Source: Cryobacterium algoritolerans (GTDB taxonomy: Bacteria; Actinomycetota; Actinomycetes; Actinomycetales; Microbacteriaceae). From it: a stretch of DNA of 34,761 nt. The DNA lies in assembly GCF_004402785.1 (NCBI RefSeq), contig NZ_SOFP01000006.1:4763-39523 (forward strand), written 5' to 3'. The notes under the pieces were generated by a model. The model ran no database searches. It saw only the letters and a list, made by a program, of their open reading frames with translations, and had not been told where the DNA came from. Of this stretch, positions 1 to 8,817 are shown piece by piece. Positions within the stretch are counted from its first letter, which is position 1, and every line of letters begins with the position of its first letter. Position numbers and translations under genes: made by a program.

Positions 1-39
1 GCAGATTCCACACCAGACGCCGACACGGCCGGTTCCACG

Positions 40-1263
40 TCAGGCGCTGGCACGGAGCGCGGCAGCGTCCGGCTGGTACGGGCAGGCCGGGTCCTCACCG
101 AGCGGGTCGCCGCTGTCGGCGTAGGCCCGGGCCCGGGAGCCACCACACAGGTCGGCGTAGTCGCAGCTGCCGCAGCGTCCGGTGAATTCCGTCGCCCGAA
201 TCTGCTTGAGTAGGGAATTGTCCCGGTAGATCTCCGCGAGCGGCGTGGCGAGCACGTTGCCCAGGCCGAGGGGGAGGAATCCGGCCGGGTAGACCTCCCC
301 GTCGTAGGCGACGAACACGATGCCCTTGCCGTCTCTGGTGGAGGCCGTCTGCGCCCGGGGCAGCCCGATCGGCTGCCCCATCAGGGTTTCGAGCCGTTCG
401 GTCAGGGCCAGGTAGCGCGGCGTGCCCGGCGCGGGGTCGCCGGCCCGGCGGCGGGCGACCACCCGGCGGAAGAACGGAGCCTCGACCGTGCGCACGATGA
501 AGCCGTGTTGGGACGCGTCGAAGAGGAAGTGGCAGATCTCCTCGTGTTCGAGGGCGGAGACGGCCTCGGTGGACACGCCGCGCCCCACCTGCACGAGGAA
601 AAAAACCTCCCAGATCGACGCGCCGGCGTCGGCGATGAGGGCGGCGACATCCGCAAGTTCGTCGACGTTGGCGCGCATCACGGTCGTGTTCACCTGCACC
701 GTCAGCCCAGCGGTGGAGAGCGCACGGATGGCCCGCACAGTGTCGTCGAAGTGGCCGGGAATGCCGCGCACGCCTTCGTGGGTGGCGGCGATCGCGCCGT
801 CGAGGCTGATCGAGACGGCCTTGACCCCGCTGGCGACGATCTTCTCGATCATCTCGGCGTTCAGCGTGGGCGTCACTGACGGAGACAGAGCCGTCGGCAG
901 ACCGAGCCCGGTGGCGTAGTCGACGAGTTCGAACAGGTCGGGCCGCATCAGGCAGTCACCGCCGGTGAGCACCAAGATCGGGTAGGGGCGGCCGAAACCG
1001 GCGACCTGGTCGATCAGGTTCTTGCCCTGCTCAGTGGTGAGTTCGCCAGGCAGGGCCTGCATGGTCGCACTGGCGCGGCAATGCCGACAGGCAAGCGCGC
1101 AGGCGCGGGTCGTCTCCCAGAAAACAAGCATCGGCCGCAGGGCGTAGTCGGGGCCGGGGCCGTGTTTCCTCGTCGGCACGGTGGGAAGCACGCCCGCCTT
1201 GTCGATCGTGCTCATGACGTCACCGTTCACGCCGCCACCGGTCGTGACCGCACGGGCGCTCAC
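40..1263 (-). CDS. Radical SAM/SPASM protein, probable tetrapyrrole-linked
   Basis: The 407-residue protein has a radical SAM core with the cluster motif CALACRHC (Cys55, Cys59, Cys62, CX3CX2C), a following glycine-rich LVLTGGDCLMR segment, and a C-terminal SPASM-type region (Cys364, Cys367, Cys373, Cys394) that should hold auxiliary Fe-S clusters. The general build is that of AhbD/NirJ/PqqE relatives. The GTG start at 1263 overlaps the stop of the upstream porphyrinogen oxidase gene (GTGA), so the two are translationally coupled. An in-frame ATG lies 16 codons in. The link to the oxidase suggests work on a porphyrin or heme, for example an oxygen-independent decarboxylation in the way AhbD acts, but substrate is inferred from context only. 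It could instead modify a peptide; no small precursor gene is visible nearby. Confidence 0.8.
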   Translation of the reverse strand: MSARAVTTGGGVNGDVMSTIDKAGVLPTVPTRKHGPGPDYALRPMLVFWETTRACALACRHCRASATMQALPGELTTEQGKNLIDQVAGFGRPYPILVLTGGDCLMRPDLFELVDYATGLGLPTALSPSVTPTLNAEMIEKIVASGVKAVSISLDGAIAATHEGVRGIPGHFDDTVRAIRALSTAGLTVQVNTTVMRANVDELADVAALIADAGASIWEVFFLVQVGRGVSTEAVSALEHEEICHFLFDASQHGFIVRTVEAPFFRRVVARRRAGDPAPGTPRYLALTERLETLMGQPIGLPRAQTASTRDGKGIVFVAYDGEVYPAGFLPLGLGNVLATPLAEIYRDNSLLKQIRATEFTGRCGSCDYADLCGGSRARAYADSGDPLGEDPACPYQPDAAALRASA

Positions 1264-2684
1264 GACGCCACCTCGGTAAGGGGGCGGTCGCCGGCCAGGA
1301 GGGCCGCGAGCGAGTCGGCCGTGCGTTCGGCGTCGACGATGCAGCTGGCCAGGCCGACGCCGCGATACGACGACCCGGTGAGCCGGATGCCGGGAAGGGC
1401 CCGCAGTGCCATCCCCGCTGCGTCGAGGCGGGCCTGGTGGCCGACCGTGTATTGCGGCATCCCCTCTGGCCAGCGCTCGATGTGCCGTTCGATCGGCTGC
1501 TGGGTCAGCCCCATGGCTTCGACCAGCTCACCGTGGACCAGGTCGACGAGGGTGTCGTCGTCCAGGTTGAGCCAACGGTTGTCCCCGCGCCGGCCGACCA
1601 TGCAGCGGATCAGCACGAGCTCGTCGTTGGCCAGGTGCGGCCACTTCGCACTCGACCAGGTACAGCCGACCACGAGCTTGTCCTCGACCGGCGGCACCAG
1701 GAATCCGGTGCCGTCCAGTTCGACGGGGGCCGCAGAGCGCGGGTAGGCGAGGCAGACGGTGGCGACGTCCACGTAGGGCAGGTCGGCCAGCGCGGCCGCC
1801 AGGTCGGGCGACTCCGAGCCGAGGAGGTCGGCGGCAACTCCGGCAGAGGTGGCGAGCACGACGGCATCCGCCTGGATGCGCGATCCGTCGGAAAGGTCGA
1901 CCGTGTAGCTGCCGTCGGTGCGGGTGATCATTGAAGCCGGGCTGCCGAGGCGGATGTCGTCGCCCACGAGCCGGGCCGCGAGGGCGTCGATCAGGGTGGC
2001 CAGTCCACCGCGCAGGGTGACCAGGGCGGTGGCACCGGTCTTCGGCGGGGCGGCGCGGCGGCGTTTGCGGAGGGCGAGGTAGAGGCTGCGGTTGGTGCGG
2101 GCGAGGCCCTCGATGTCCGGGGCCGTGCTGTGGGCGCTGAGTTCTTCGGCGCGACCGGCGTGCACTCCGCCGAGCAGCGGGTCTACCAGCCGGTCGAAAA
2201 CCTCGGCTCCCATCCTCGGGCGCACCAGTTCGGCGATGGTCGGGTCGGCCGGCTGCGGGCCGCGGCGGCGGGGCAGCACGATGTCGAACGCCGCCCTGGC
2301 CACCCCGGCGGGAGAAAGCAGCCCTGTCCACAGCAGGGGCAGCAACCGGTCGGGGATGCCGAACAGGGTGCCGGCCGGGAGCCGACGAAGCTTCCCGCGC
2401 GACCAGATCCGTGCGCCGCTCGCGTTGGGCGCGACGACCAGGTCGCCGAGCCCGAGGTCGTCGATCAGTGTCGCGACGATGGTGGAACGCACCATCAGGG
2501 CGTCCGGTCCCACGTCGACGGCGTGGCCCGCGAACGGCACCGTCGCGATCTTCCCGCCTAATCGCGGAGTACCCTCGACGAGGGTGAGCAGCACCTCGTC
2601 CCCGAGCCGCCGATGTAGATAGTGTGCACTCGTCAATCCGCTGATTCCGCCGCCGATGATGACAATCCGTGGTCGCGAGTGCAC
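1260..2684 (-). CDS. hemY: Coproporphyrinogen/protoporphyrinogen oxidase (HemY/CgoX type)
   Basis: An FAD enzyme of about 474 residues that oxidises a porphyrinogen to the porphyrin in heme synthesis. In Gram-positive bacteria the usual substrate is coproporphyrinogen III, so CgoX is an equally good name. The N-terminus has the dinucleotide fold IVIIGGGISGLTSAHYL, and the C-terminus has the flavin-binding end LTGSSYRGVGLASCI. The frame is open further upstream, but the GTG at 2684 is preferred. It follows GGAGG (2693-2697 on this strand) by 8 bases, and the protein then begins directly at the Rossmann strand. It leads a two-gene operon with the radical SAM gene. The neighbouring ferrochelatase and coproheme decarboxylase genes common in such operons are not in the window. 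Confidence 0.88.
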   Translation of the reverse strand: MHSRPRIVIIGGGISGLTSAHYLHRRLGDEVLLTLVEGTPRLGGKIATVPFAGHAVDVGPDALMVRSTIVATLIDDLGLGDLVVAPNASGARIWSRGKLRRLPAGTLFGIPDRLLPLLWTGLLSPAGVARAAFDIVLPRRRGPQPADPTIAELVRPRMGAEVFDRLVDPLLGGVHAGRAEELSAHSTAPDIEGLARTNRSLYLALRKRRRAAPPKTGATALVTLRGGLATLIDALAARLVGDDIRLGSPASMITRTDGSYTVDLSDGSRIQADAVVLATSAGVAADLLGSESPDLAAALADLPYVDVATVCLAYPRSAAPVELDGTGFLVPPVEDKLVVGCTWSSAKWPHLANDELVLIRCMVGRRGDNRWLNLDDDTLVDLVHGELVEAMGLTQQPIERHIERWPEGMPQYTVGHQARLDAAGMALRALPGIRLTGSSYRGVGLASCIVDAERTADSLAALLAGDRPLTEVAS

Positions 2685-2976
2685 TGTATATTCCTCCAAT
2701 TGCCGGGTCAGCCGACGCAGTCGGCACCCAGTGGCAATCCTTGTCATCTTCGATCCTACGGCGGTCGATGCGCCGGAATTCGCGGCAGACGAACGGTGAC
2801 ATCACCGAAAACGTCGGTTTGCACGTCTGTGCACGACGCGGGCGGCGCATTGGTCGGCGCCCGGTAGGGGCTCAGGCACGGCGTCCGGTGCGACGTCACA
2901 TCGCGGCCTTCTGCATCCATTCCGACTCAGGAATATAAGGTTGGCTTCCCGCAGGCGGGCTCGATTCGCTAAAGTT

Positions 2977-2992
2977 GAGAACATTCGTTCTC
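2977..2992. promoter_or_regulatory. 16-bp palindrome, probable TetR operator
   Basis: GAGAAC-ATTC-GTTCTC is a perfect inverted repeat of 6-base arms with a 4-base spacer. It ends 17 bases before the start of the TetR-family gene, where an autoregulatory operator would sit. The core GAAC-N4-GTTC also resembles Gram-positive LexA boxes, so an SOS site is the alternative. The rest of the 325-base gap between the divergent genes (2685-3009) shows only a possible -10 element TATAAG at 2934-2939. Confidence 0.55.
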
Positions 2993-3009
2993 TATCCAAG
3001 TGAGGTTGT

Positions 3010-3582
3010 GTGAATTCGATGGAAGAACGACGTGCCGCTCAGAAGGCCGCGATCGACGCGGCGGACCGGCTGTTCTACGCGCGCGGCATCCAGGCGGTCA
3101 CAATGGATGAGCTGCGCGCAGAGACCGGGATCTCCCTGAAGAAGCTCTACTCGCTCTTCGACTCGAAGCAGGCGATCCTGCTGGCGGTGTTGGCCCACCG
3201 ACACGAGCTGTGGACCTCCGGCATCGCGCGTGCCGCCGGCGCGGTATCCACCCCGAGGGACAAACTGCTCTCCGTTTATGATTTCCTCCACGGGTGGTTC
3301 ACCGACGGTAACTACCGAGGTTGCGGTTTCATCAACGCTTTCGGCGAGCTCGGCGCCACGGTTCCCGCCGTCGCCCTGGCCGCGCGAAAGCAGAAGGATT
3401 CCTTCCAACGCTACGTCGCCGGCCTCGTCGAACAGGCAGGGGCCCCGGCGAGCCTTGCCCCGCAGCTGGCCATCCTGGCCGAGGGCGCGCAGACCACCGC
3501 AGCGATCTCGGGCAGCGCGGATGCCGCCCACTCGGCCCGCGACGCCGCGGAGATCCTTATCGACGCGGCCCTCCAACGGTGA
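3010..3582 (+). CDS. TetR/AcrR family transcriptional regulator
   Basis: A 190-residue regulator. The N-terminal helix-turn-helix occupies about residues 10-55, including AADRLFYARGIQAVTMDELR and the recognition region SLKKLYSLFDSKQAIL. The rest is the helical ligand-binding domain typical of the family. The start is GTG at 3010, with an ATG three codons later at 3019; a GTGAGG stretch just upstream could serve as ribosome binding site. It stands alone, divergent from the porphyrinogen oxidase operon, with the sugar dehydrogenase gene 186 bases downstream. The perfect palindrome just upstream argues for self-repression. Its ligand and targets are unknown; the flanking operon or the downstream gene are the obvious candidates. 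Confidence 0.85.
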   Translation: MNSMEERRAAQKAAIDAADRLFYARGIQAVTMDELRAETGISLKKLYSLFDSKQAILLAVLAHRHELWTSGIARAAGAVSTPRDKLLSVYDFLHGWFTDGNYRGCGFINAFGELGATVPAVALAARKQKDSFQRYVAGLVEQAGAPASLAPQLAILAEGAQTTAAISGSADAAHSARDAAEILIDAALQR

Positions 3583-3719
3583 GGTCGGCCGCGGGCTCCT
3601 CGACCCGCACGGCTGGTCGACGGGCCGCAGGTCCAGCTGCCGCAGGAGCTGCGCGTTCAGCGCGACCTCACCTGGACGCGGTCGGTCCACTCGTCTTGGT
3701 GATGCCGGAATGCCTCGTA

Positions 3720-3759
3720 GCATTGGCGGGAACACCTAAGCATTGGCGGAAAATCTAAG
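3720..3759 (+). repeat. Imperfect tandem repeat of about 20 bp before the epimerase gene
   Basis: GCATTGGCGG occurs at 3720-3729 and again at 3740-3749, each copy followed by a variable A-rich stretch and CTAAG. The second copy runs into the AAGGAG ribosome binding site (3757-3762) of the next gene. It may be a slippage duplication or a protein-binding site. Confidence 0.5.
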
Positions 3760-3768
3760 GAGCATCAG

Positions 3769-4626
3769 ATGAGAGTTATGGTCACCGGCGGAAGCGGCAA
3801 ACTCGGCAAGACCGTGGTGCGGAGGCTCACCGAGGAGGGACACGAGGTGCAGAACCTCGACCGGGCCGGAGAGAAGAGCCCCGGCCTCGTGCTGACCGAC
3901 CTGACCGACTACGGCCAGGTCATCGACGCGGTCCTCGGCGTCGACGACAGGCACTCCGGTTTCGACGCGATCGTGCACCTCGGTGCCATTCCCGCCCCTG
4001 GTCTGGTTCCCGACGTCGCGACGTTCCACAACAACATCCTCTCCACCTACAACGTGTTCCAGGCGGCCCGACGGGCAGGCATCCGGCGCCTGGTCTACGC
4101 GTCGAGCGAGACGGTGCTCGGACTGCCGTTCGAAATCGACCCGCCGTATCTGCCCGTCGACGAGGAATACCCGGCCCGTCCGGAGAGCACGTATTCGTTG
4201 GTCAAGCACCTGGAAGAGCAAATGGCGATCCAGCTCACCCGCTGGGACCCGACGCTCAGCATCACCGCCCTGCGGTTCTCGAATGTGAAGGACCCAGAGG
4301 ACTACGCCGCCTTCCCGGCGTTCGACAGCGACGCCACCCTGCGCAAGTGGAACCTCTGGGGCTATATCGACGGCCGCGACGGCGCGCAGGCCGTGCTGCG
4401 CGCGCTGGAGAACGCCCAGCCCGGCTTCGAGGCCTTCATCATCGCCGCCGCCGACACGGTGATGAGCCGGAGTGACGCCGACCTCGCTGCCGAAGTGTTC
4501 CCCGGCGTCGGGTTCCGCCGGCAGGTCGGCGCCAACGAGACCCTGCTTTCCATCGACAAGGCCAGGCGGATGCTCGGCTACTCCCCGCAGCACAGCTGGC
4601 GGGACCACGCCGCACCGCGGCAGTGA
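3769..4626 (+). CDS. NAD-dependent epimerase/dehydratase family protein
   Basis: An extended short-chain dehydrogenase of 285 residues. It starts with the Rossmann motif VTGGSGKLGK (GxxGxxG) and has the catalytic Tyr/Lys in TYSLVKHLEE, with the Ser in YASSETVLG. The ATG at 3769 follows AAGGAG by 6 bases. The fold fits sugar-nucleotide epimerases and uronate or aldose dehydrogenases. The short length and FDAIVHLGAIPAPG segment recall NAD-dependent sugar dehydrogenases rather than UDP-glucose epimerase, but the substrate cannot be settled from sequence. It is a single gene followed by a likely terminator, and the next genes act on disaccharides, so a role in sugar metabolism is plausible. Confidence 0.8.
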   Translation: MRVMVTGGSGKLGKTVVRRLTEEGHEVQNLDRAGEKSPGLVLTDLTDYGQVIDAVLGVDDRHSGFDAIVHLGAIPAPGLVPDVATFHNNILSTYNVFQAARRAGIRRLVYASSETVLGLPFEIDPPYLPVDEEYPARPESTYSLVKHLEEQMAIQLTRWDPTLSITALRFSNVKDPEDYAAFPAFDSDATLRKWNLWGYIDGRDGAQAVLRALENAQPGFEAFIIAAADTVMSRSDADLAAEVFPGVGFRRQVGANETLLSIDKARRMLGYSPQHSWRDHAAPRQ

Positions 4627-4723
4627 ACCTGTCAGCTTCCTCAGCCGGTCCCGGGCACGCCCAGCCCGCATTCAGTCCGTCCCCCGTACCGTGGCTGACG
4701 GAGTCCCCCACTCCACACGATTG

Positions 4724-4773
4724 GCCCCGGCAGTCACCCCGCCTCCCCCAGGCGCAGTGCAGCCGGGGCTTTT
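4724..4773 (+). terminator. Probable intrinsic terminator after the epimerase gene
   Basis: GCCCCGGC (4724-4731) pairs perfectly with GCCGGGGC (4762-4769) and is followed directly by TTTT (4770-4773). The loop is long (30 bases) but holds a second small stem, GCCT/AGGC. It lies about 100 bases after the stop of the epimerase gene. Confidence 0.55.
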
Positions 4774-5153
4774 CTCGGCCAGCGCCGAACTCATCGGCCG
4801 GAGTCCCAAGCCCACGGGTGGAAAACCCGCGCCCGGGGCATAGAATCGATGCTGTATCAACGACGCATGCATTCCCCGGACCTGGTCCGCATGTCGTCGA
4901 TCGCGATCTTTGCCGCCGTGGGCTGAGATACCTTCACCGCCCGGCCGCCTCTCGATCAATCCAATCAAGCCACACCCGTGGCGCTCCGCCTGCAGCCGAG
5001 CACCGGTGGCTGGAAGGGCTCCTACTCAAGCGATGATCTACCCCCGCGAAAACTCAGTCGCAGAACCTCCACCTCGGCCCGCATCCCTGATCCACCGTCA
5101 ATCGACAAGCTGAACCCCAAATCCAGGCCGAGACCGAGCAGAGCACCAGACAC
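4774..5153 (+). other. Non-coding leader region before the pgmB-like gene
   Basis: About 380 bases with no convincing gene. TAGAAT at 4841-4846 could be a -10 element, with a weak GTGGAA 17 bases upstream, which would give a leader of about 300 bases. A short CTGAGA motif near 4925 recalls the TPP riboswitch, but the other conserved blocks are missing. No fossil gene was recognised. Confidence 0.35.
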
Positions 5154-5963
5154 ATGATTTCTCCGCAGAACCTCCATGCCGAAACGTTCGACCGCCTTCA
5201 CAGCCTGCGCGGCGTATTGTTCGACCTCGACGGGGTACTCACGCCGACCGCCGACGTGCACATGCACGCCTGGTCGCGCCTGTTCACCCCGTTCCTCGAG
5301 GATCAGGGTGCCTCTCCCGCGTACAGTGACGCGGACTACTTTGAGTACATCGACGGTAAGCCCCGCTACGACGGGGTGCGCAGCCTGCTCGCCTCTCGCG
5401 GCATCACTCTCCCCGATGGGCTGCCGACGGACGCCCCGAACCTGGAGACCGTCTGCGGCCTCGGCAACCGCAAGAACGAGGCCTTCAATGAGACCCTGGC
5501 CGAGGAGGGCGTGGCGCCCTACACCGGCTCCCTGGAATTCCTCGACTACGTCACCAGCGCCGGACTCCTCGTTGCCGTCGTCACCAGTTCACGCAACGGC
5601 GAGCTGACCCTCGCCGCCGCGGGCATCCGCGACCGGTTCAAGGTCGTCGTCGACGGGCTTCTCTCCGCCTCGCTTGGACTCGCCGGAAAGCCGGCCCCCG
5701 CCACCTACGAGCTGGGCGCTGAGCTGCTCGGGCTCACCCCCGCGGAGTGCGTCGTCGTGGAGGACGCCCAGTCGGGCATCCAGGCCGGCCGCGCAGGTCA
5801 CTTCGGCCTCGTGCTCGGCGTCGACCGAGGCGTGGGCCGGCAGACCCTGCTCGACGCGGGCGCCGACATCGTCGTATCGGACCTCGACGAACTCGTACCG
5901 GCCTCAGCCACCCTCACCCAGTGCCAGAACACAACCTCAGCAACCACGGAGGCGAACGCATGA
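5154..5963 (+). CDS. pgmB: HAD-family beta-phosphoglucomutase-like enzyme
   Basis: A 269-residue HAD-superfamily protein with all four motifs: nucleophile and acid Asp24/Asp26 in FDLDGVLTPTA, Thr144/Ser145 in VVTSSRNG, Lys179 in AGKPAPATY, and Glu203/Asp204 in VVEDAQSGIQAG. A cap domain lies between motifs I and II, as in beta-phosphoglucomutase, which converts beta-glucose 1-phosphate to glucose 6-phosphate. The stop overlaps the next gene's start (ATGA), and that gene is a GH65 phosphorylase releasing beta-glucose 1-phosphate, so the pair forms a short pathway. The pair resembles Mycobacterium tuberculosis Rv3400-Rv3401. The ATG at 5154 has only a weak ribosome site (GAGCAG). A phosphatase role cannot be excluded. 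Confidence 0.85.
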   Translation: MISPQNLHAETFDRLHSLRGVLFDLDGVLTPTADVHMHAWSRLFTPFLEDQGASPAYSDADYFEYIDGKPRYDGVRSLLASRGITLPDGLPTDAPNLETVCGLGNRKNEAFNETLAEEGVAPYTGSLEFLDYVTSAGLLVAVVTSSRNGELTLAAAGIRDRFKVVVDGLLSASLGLAGKPAPATYELGAELLGLTPAECVVVEDAQSGIQAGRAGHFGLVLGVDRGVGRQTLLDAGADIVVSDLDELVPASATLTQCQNTTSATTEANA

Positions 5964-8458
5964 ACCTGAACCCCTCAGATCCGCTCGATCGCAACCGGTT
6001 CCCTGTCGACGAGTGGGCACTCGTTGAGACCGCCTTCTCCGGCGAGGACATGGGCCGCACCGAGACCCTGTTCGCGGTCGGTAATGGCTATCTCGGCTTG
6101 CGCGGTAACGTCGACGAGGGTCGTGACGGCCACGTGCAGGGCACGTTTATCAACGGCTTCCACGAGACCTGGCCGATCCGGCACGCTGAAGAGGCCTTCG
6201 GCTTCGCGCGCGTCGGCCAGACCATCGTCAATGCCCCGGATGCCAAGGTCATCCGAATCTACGTCGACGACGAGCCCCTCGTGCTGACCCTGGCCGACCT
6301 GCTCAGCTACGAGCGTCGCCTGGACTTCGCCGACGGGGTTCTGTCCCGCTCCCTCGTCTGGCGCACGCCGTCTGGCAAGCGGGTGCTCATCCGGTCCCGC
6401 CGGATGGTCTCCTTCACTGAACGCCACCTTGCCGTGCTGCAGTACGAGGTGACGATGCTCGATGCCGATGCCTCGGTCGTCATCTCCAGCCAGATCCTCA
6501 ACCGGCAGGACGGCATGGGCGAGTACGACGCCCCGACGGCCGCCGACGGGAAGGGCTTCGACCCGCGCAAGGCGGAGTCGTTCACCGACCGGGTGCTGCA
6601 GCCGCGGTTCAAGCGCGCCTCCGACGCCCGCTACATCCTCGGCTTCCGCTGTACCAACTCGGGCATGACGATCGCCTGCGGCGCCGACCACGCGATCGAC
6701 ACCGCAAACGAGTTCGAGGAGTCGTCACAGATCGACGACGACATGGCCAAGCATGTCTACAAGATCAAGGCCACGCAGGACAACGTCATCCGCATCACCA
6801 AGACGCTGAGCTACCACACCTCGACCGGCGTGCCCACCCAGGAGCTCGCCGACCGCTGTGACCGCACCCTCGACCGGGCGCGCACGGAGGGTCTCGATGC
6901 CATCCTCACGGCGCAGCGCGACTGGCTCAGCGCCTTCTGGACCCGCACGGATGTCCAACTCGCCGGCCAGCCCTCGCTTCAGCAGGCCACCCGGTGGAAC
7001 CTGTTCCAGCTCGCCCAGGCGTCGATGCGCGCCGACGGCCAGGGCGTGTCCGCGAAGGGGGTCTCGGGCTCTGGCTACGGCGGCCACTACTTCTGGGACA
7101 CCGAGGTCTACGTGCTGCCGTTCCTCACCTACACGTCCCCGAACGCGGCGCGGAACGCCCTGCGCTTCCGGCATGCGATGCTCGACCACGCCAGAATGCG
7201 CGCCCGCGAGCTGAACCAGCTCGGCGCCCTCTTCCCGTGGCGCACCATCAACGGCCTCGAATCCTCGGCGTATTACGCCGCGGGAACGGCGCAGTACCAC
7301 ATCGACGCCGACGTCTCATATGCGCTCGGCCAGTACGTGGCAGCGACCGGCGACGAGGACTTCCTCTCCCGGGAGGCGATCGACATCCTCGTAGAGACCG
7401 CGCGGATGTGGGCGGACCTCGGTTTCTGGCGCGGCAACGGAAACGACGTGTTCCACATCCACGGCGTCACCGGGCCAGACGAGTACACGACCGTCGTCAA
7501 CGACAACCTGTACACGAACATCATGGCCAGGGCGAACCTCCGCTCCGCCGTCACGGCCGTGCGGCGGCTGCGCTACATCGACATCGACTCCTATAACGCC
7601 ATGGTCGCCCGCCTCCGCCTGGACCAGACAGAGGTCGTGGAATGGGCCTTCGCCGCGGAGGCGATGCACATCCCGTTCGACGAGAACCTGGGCATCCACC
7701 CGCAGGATGCCCAGTTCCTCGAGAAGGAACGCTGGGACCTGTCGGCGACGCCGGCCGCGCACCGGCCGCTCCTGCTCCACTACCATCCCCTCGTGATCTA
7801 CCGCTTCCAGGTGCTCAAGCAGGCGGATGTCGTGCTCGCCCTCCTCCTGCAAGGGGACCAGTTCACGGCCGAGCAGAAGCGCGCTGACTTCGACTACTAC
7901 GACCCGATCACGACGGGCGACTCCACCCTGTCCGACGTGGTCCAGTCGATCATCGCGGCAGAGGTGGGCTACCACGAGCTCGCCCTCAAGCACTTTACCT
8001 CCGGGCTCTTCGTCGACCTCGCCGACCTGCACCGCAACGCGGCGGACGGCGTGCACGTGGCCTCGGCCGGCGGCGTCTGGAGCGCGCTCGTCTATGGCTT
8101 CGGCGGCTTGCGAGACCACAACGGGCGGATCACCCTCGACCCGCGACTGCCGGTCGACTGGGAGGAACTCACCTTCCGGATCACCCTCAAAGGCACCCGG
8201 GTGCGTTTCGACCTCCGGCAGAAGGAGATTGTGCTCACCGTCGAAGAGGGCGACGCGGCCCGGCTCGCCGTCCGCGGAGTTGCCTTCGACCTCGTGGCCG
8301 GCCACCCGGTGACGGTCCCGCTGTCCCACCAGGGCCTGCGCGACCCCGGCGCCCCCTCGCCGGCGGCGATTGAGGGCGGCCGCCGCGCGGACGGCACCGT
8401 GATCACGTCGTCGATTCCGACGATCGCGCACGTGTTCGACTTCGAAGTCACTGACTGA
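5960..8458 (+). CDS. GH65 glycoside hydrolase/disaccharide phosphorylase
   Basis: An 832-residue member of glycoside hydrolase family 65, the family of maltose, trehalose and kojibiose phosphorylases. The frame is open upstream, but the ATG at 5960 is chosen because GGAGG (5948-5952) precedes it by 7 bases and it overlaps the pgmB stop. The N-terminal beta-sandwich runs to about residue 270. The catalytic (alpha/alpha)6 barrel contains GHYFWDTEVYVLPFL and the general acid Glu508 in HGVTGPDEYTTVVNDNLYTN. The C-terminal part holds VYGFGGLRDHNGRI, a typical family element near the phosphate site. Expected reaction: phosphorolysis of an alpha-glucosyl disaccharide to beta-glucose 1-phosphate, used by the coupled mutase. 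Which disaccharide is not readable from sequence; a plain hydrolase is possible. Confidence 0.88.
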   Translation: MNLNPSDPLDRNRFPVDEWALVETAFSGEDMGRTETLFAVGNGYLGLRGNVDEGRDGHVQGTFINGFHETWPIRHAEEAFGFARVGQTIVNAPDAKVIRIYVDDEPLVLTLADLLSYERRLDFADGVLSRSLVWRTPSGKRVLIRSRRMVSFTERHLAVLQYEVTMLDADASVVISSQILNRQDGMGEYDAPTAADGKGFDPRKAESFTDRVLQPRFKRASDARYILGFRCTNSGMTIACGADHAIDTANEFEESSQIDDDMAKHVYKIKATQDNVIRITKTLSYHTSTGVPTQELADRCDRTLDRARTEGLDAILTAQRDWLSAFWTRTDVQLAGQPSLQQATRWNLFQLAQASMRADGQGVSAKGVSGSGYGGHYFWDTEVYVLPFLTYTSPNAARNALRFRHAMLDHARMRARELNQLGALFPWRTINGLESSAYYAAGTAQYHIDADVSYALGQYVAATGDEDFLSREAIDILVETARMWADLGFWRGNGNDVFHIHGVTGPDEYTTVVNDNLYTNIMARANLRSAVTAVRRLRYIDIDSYNAMVARLRLDQTEVVEWAFAAEAMHIPFDENLGIHPQDAQFLEKERWDLSATPAAHRPLLLHYHPLVIYRFQVLKQADVVLALLLQGDQFTAEQKRADFDYYDPITTGDSTLSDVVQSIIAAEVGYHELALKHFTSGLFVDLADLHRNAADGVHVASAGGVWSALVYGFGGLRDHNGRITLDPRLPVDWEELTFRITLKGTRVRFDLRQKEIVLTVEEGDAARLAVRGVAFDLVAGHPVTVPLSHQGLRDPGAPSPAAIEGGRRADGTVITSSIPTIAHVFDFEVTD

Positions 8459-8817
8459 CCGAGGCACGGACGGGACCCGGCCGGGACCCGGCCGGGCAGC
8501 AGACCGGTCCGGCCGGCCTCACTCCGTTTGCGGGAGTCGCACCTTGTCACCGGCCACGAGCCTCTGCCAGGGGGTCACTTTCCGGCACCACCGCCTCAAC
8601 ACTCCTGTGGCAGCCTCTCCGACCTTGTTCGGCCTCGGTACCCACCACGCCCCGGCCACCCATCGGGAAATCCCCGAAAACGATCGGAACGCCCACACGA
8701 GCCTGAGCTACCGTCCAGGCACTGCGAGTCTTATTTGTATCCATGAGAATGTCCGGATGCGACAGTATGCTGGCAGACACATCCGCACGCGCAGTGCAGC
8801 GCGAAGAGAGGTGCCTC
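8459..8817 (+). other. GC-rich intergenic region with a tandem palindrome
   Basis: CGGGACCCGGC is repeated exactly twice in tandem (8471-8481, 8482-8492), creating two CCCGGCCGGG palindromes (8476-8485, 8487-8496). They could form a strong hairpin after the GH65 gene, but there is no T run. The remaining 300 bases hold no recognisable gene or clear promoter. Confidence 0.5.

Noticed and set aside
3736..4671. Long 311-codon frame on the minus strand
   Set aside because: It is exactly antisense to the epimerase gene, which has clear motifs and a ribosome site. Its composition is that of a GC-rich shadow frame.
4915..4960. CTGAGATACC motif recalling a TPP riboswitch
   Set aside because: The partner block (GAACCTGAT) and the closing helix are absent, and the downstream genes have no thiamine link.
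5747..5959. N-terminal extension of the GH65 frame
   Set aside because: Arg-rich sequence that overlaps the HAD gene in another frame; the ATG at 5960 has a good ribosome site and the usual family start.
7316..8467. 383-codon minus-strand frame
   Set aside because: Antisense to the conserved C-terminal half of the GH65 gene; no motif.
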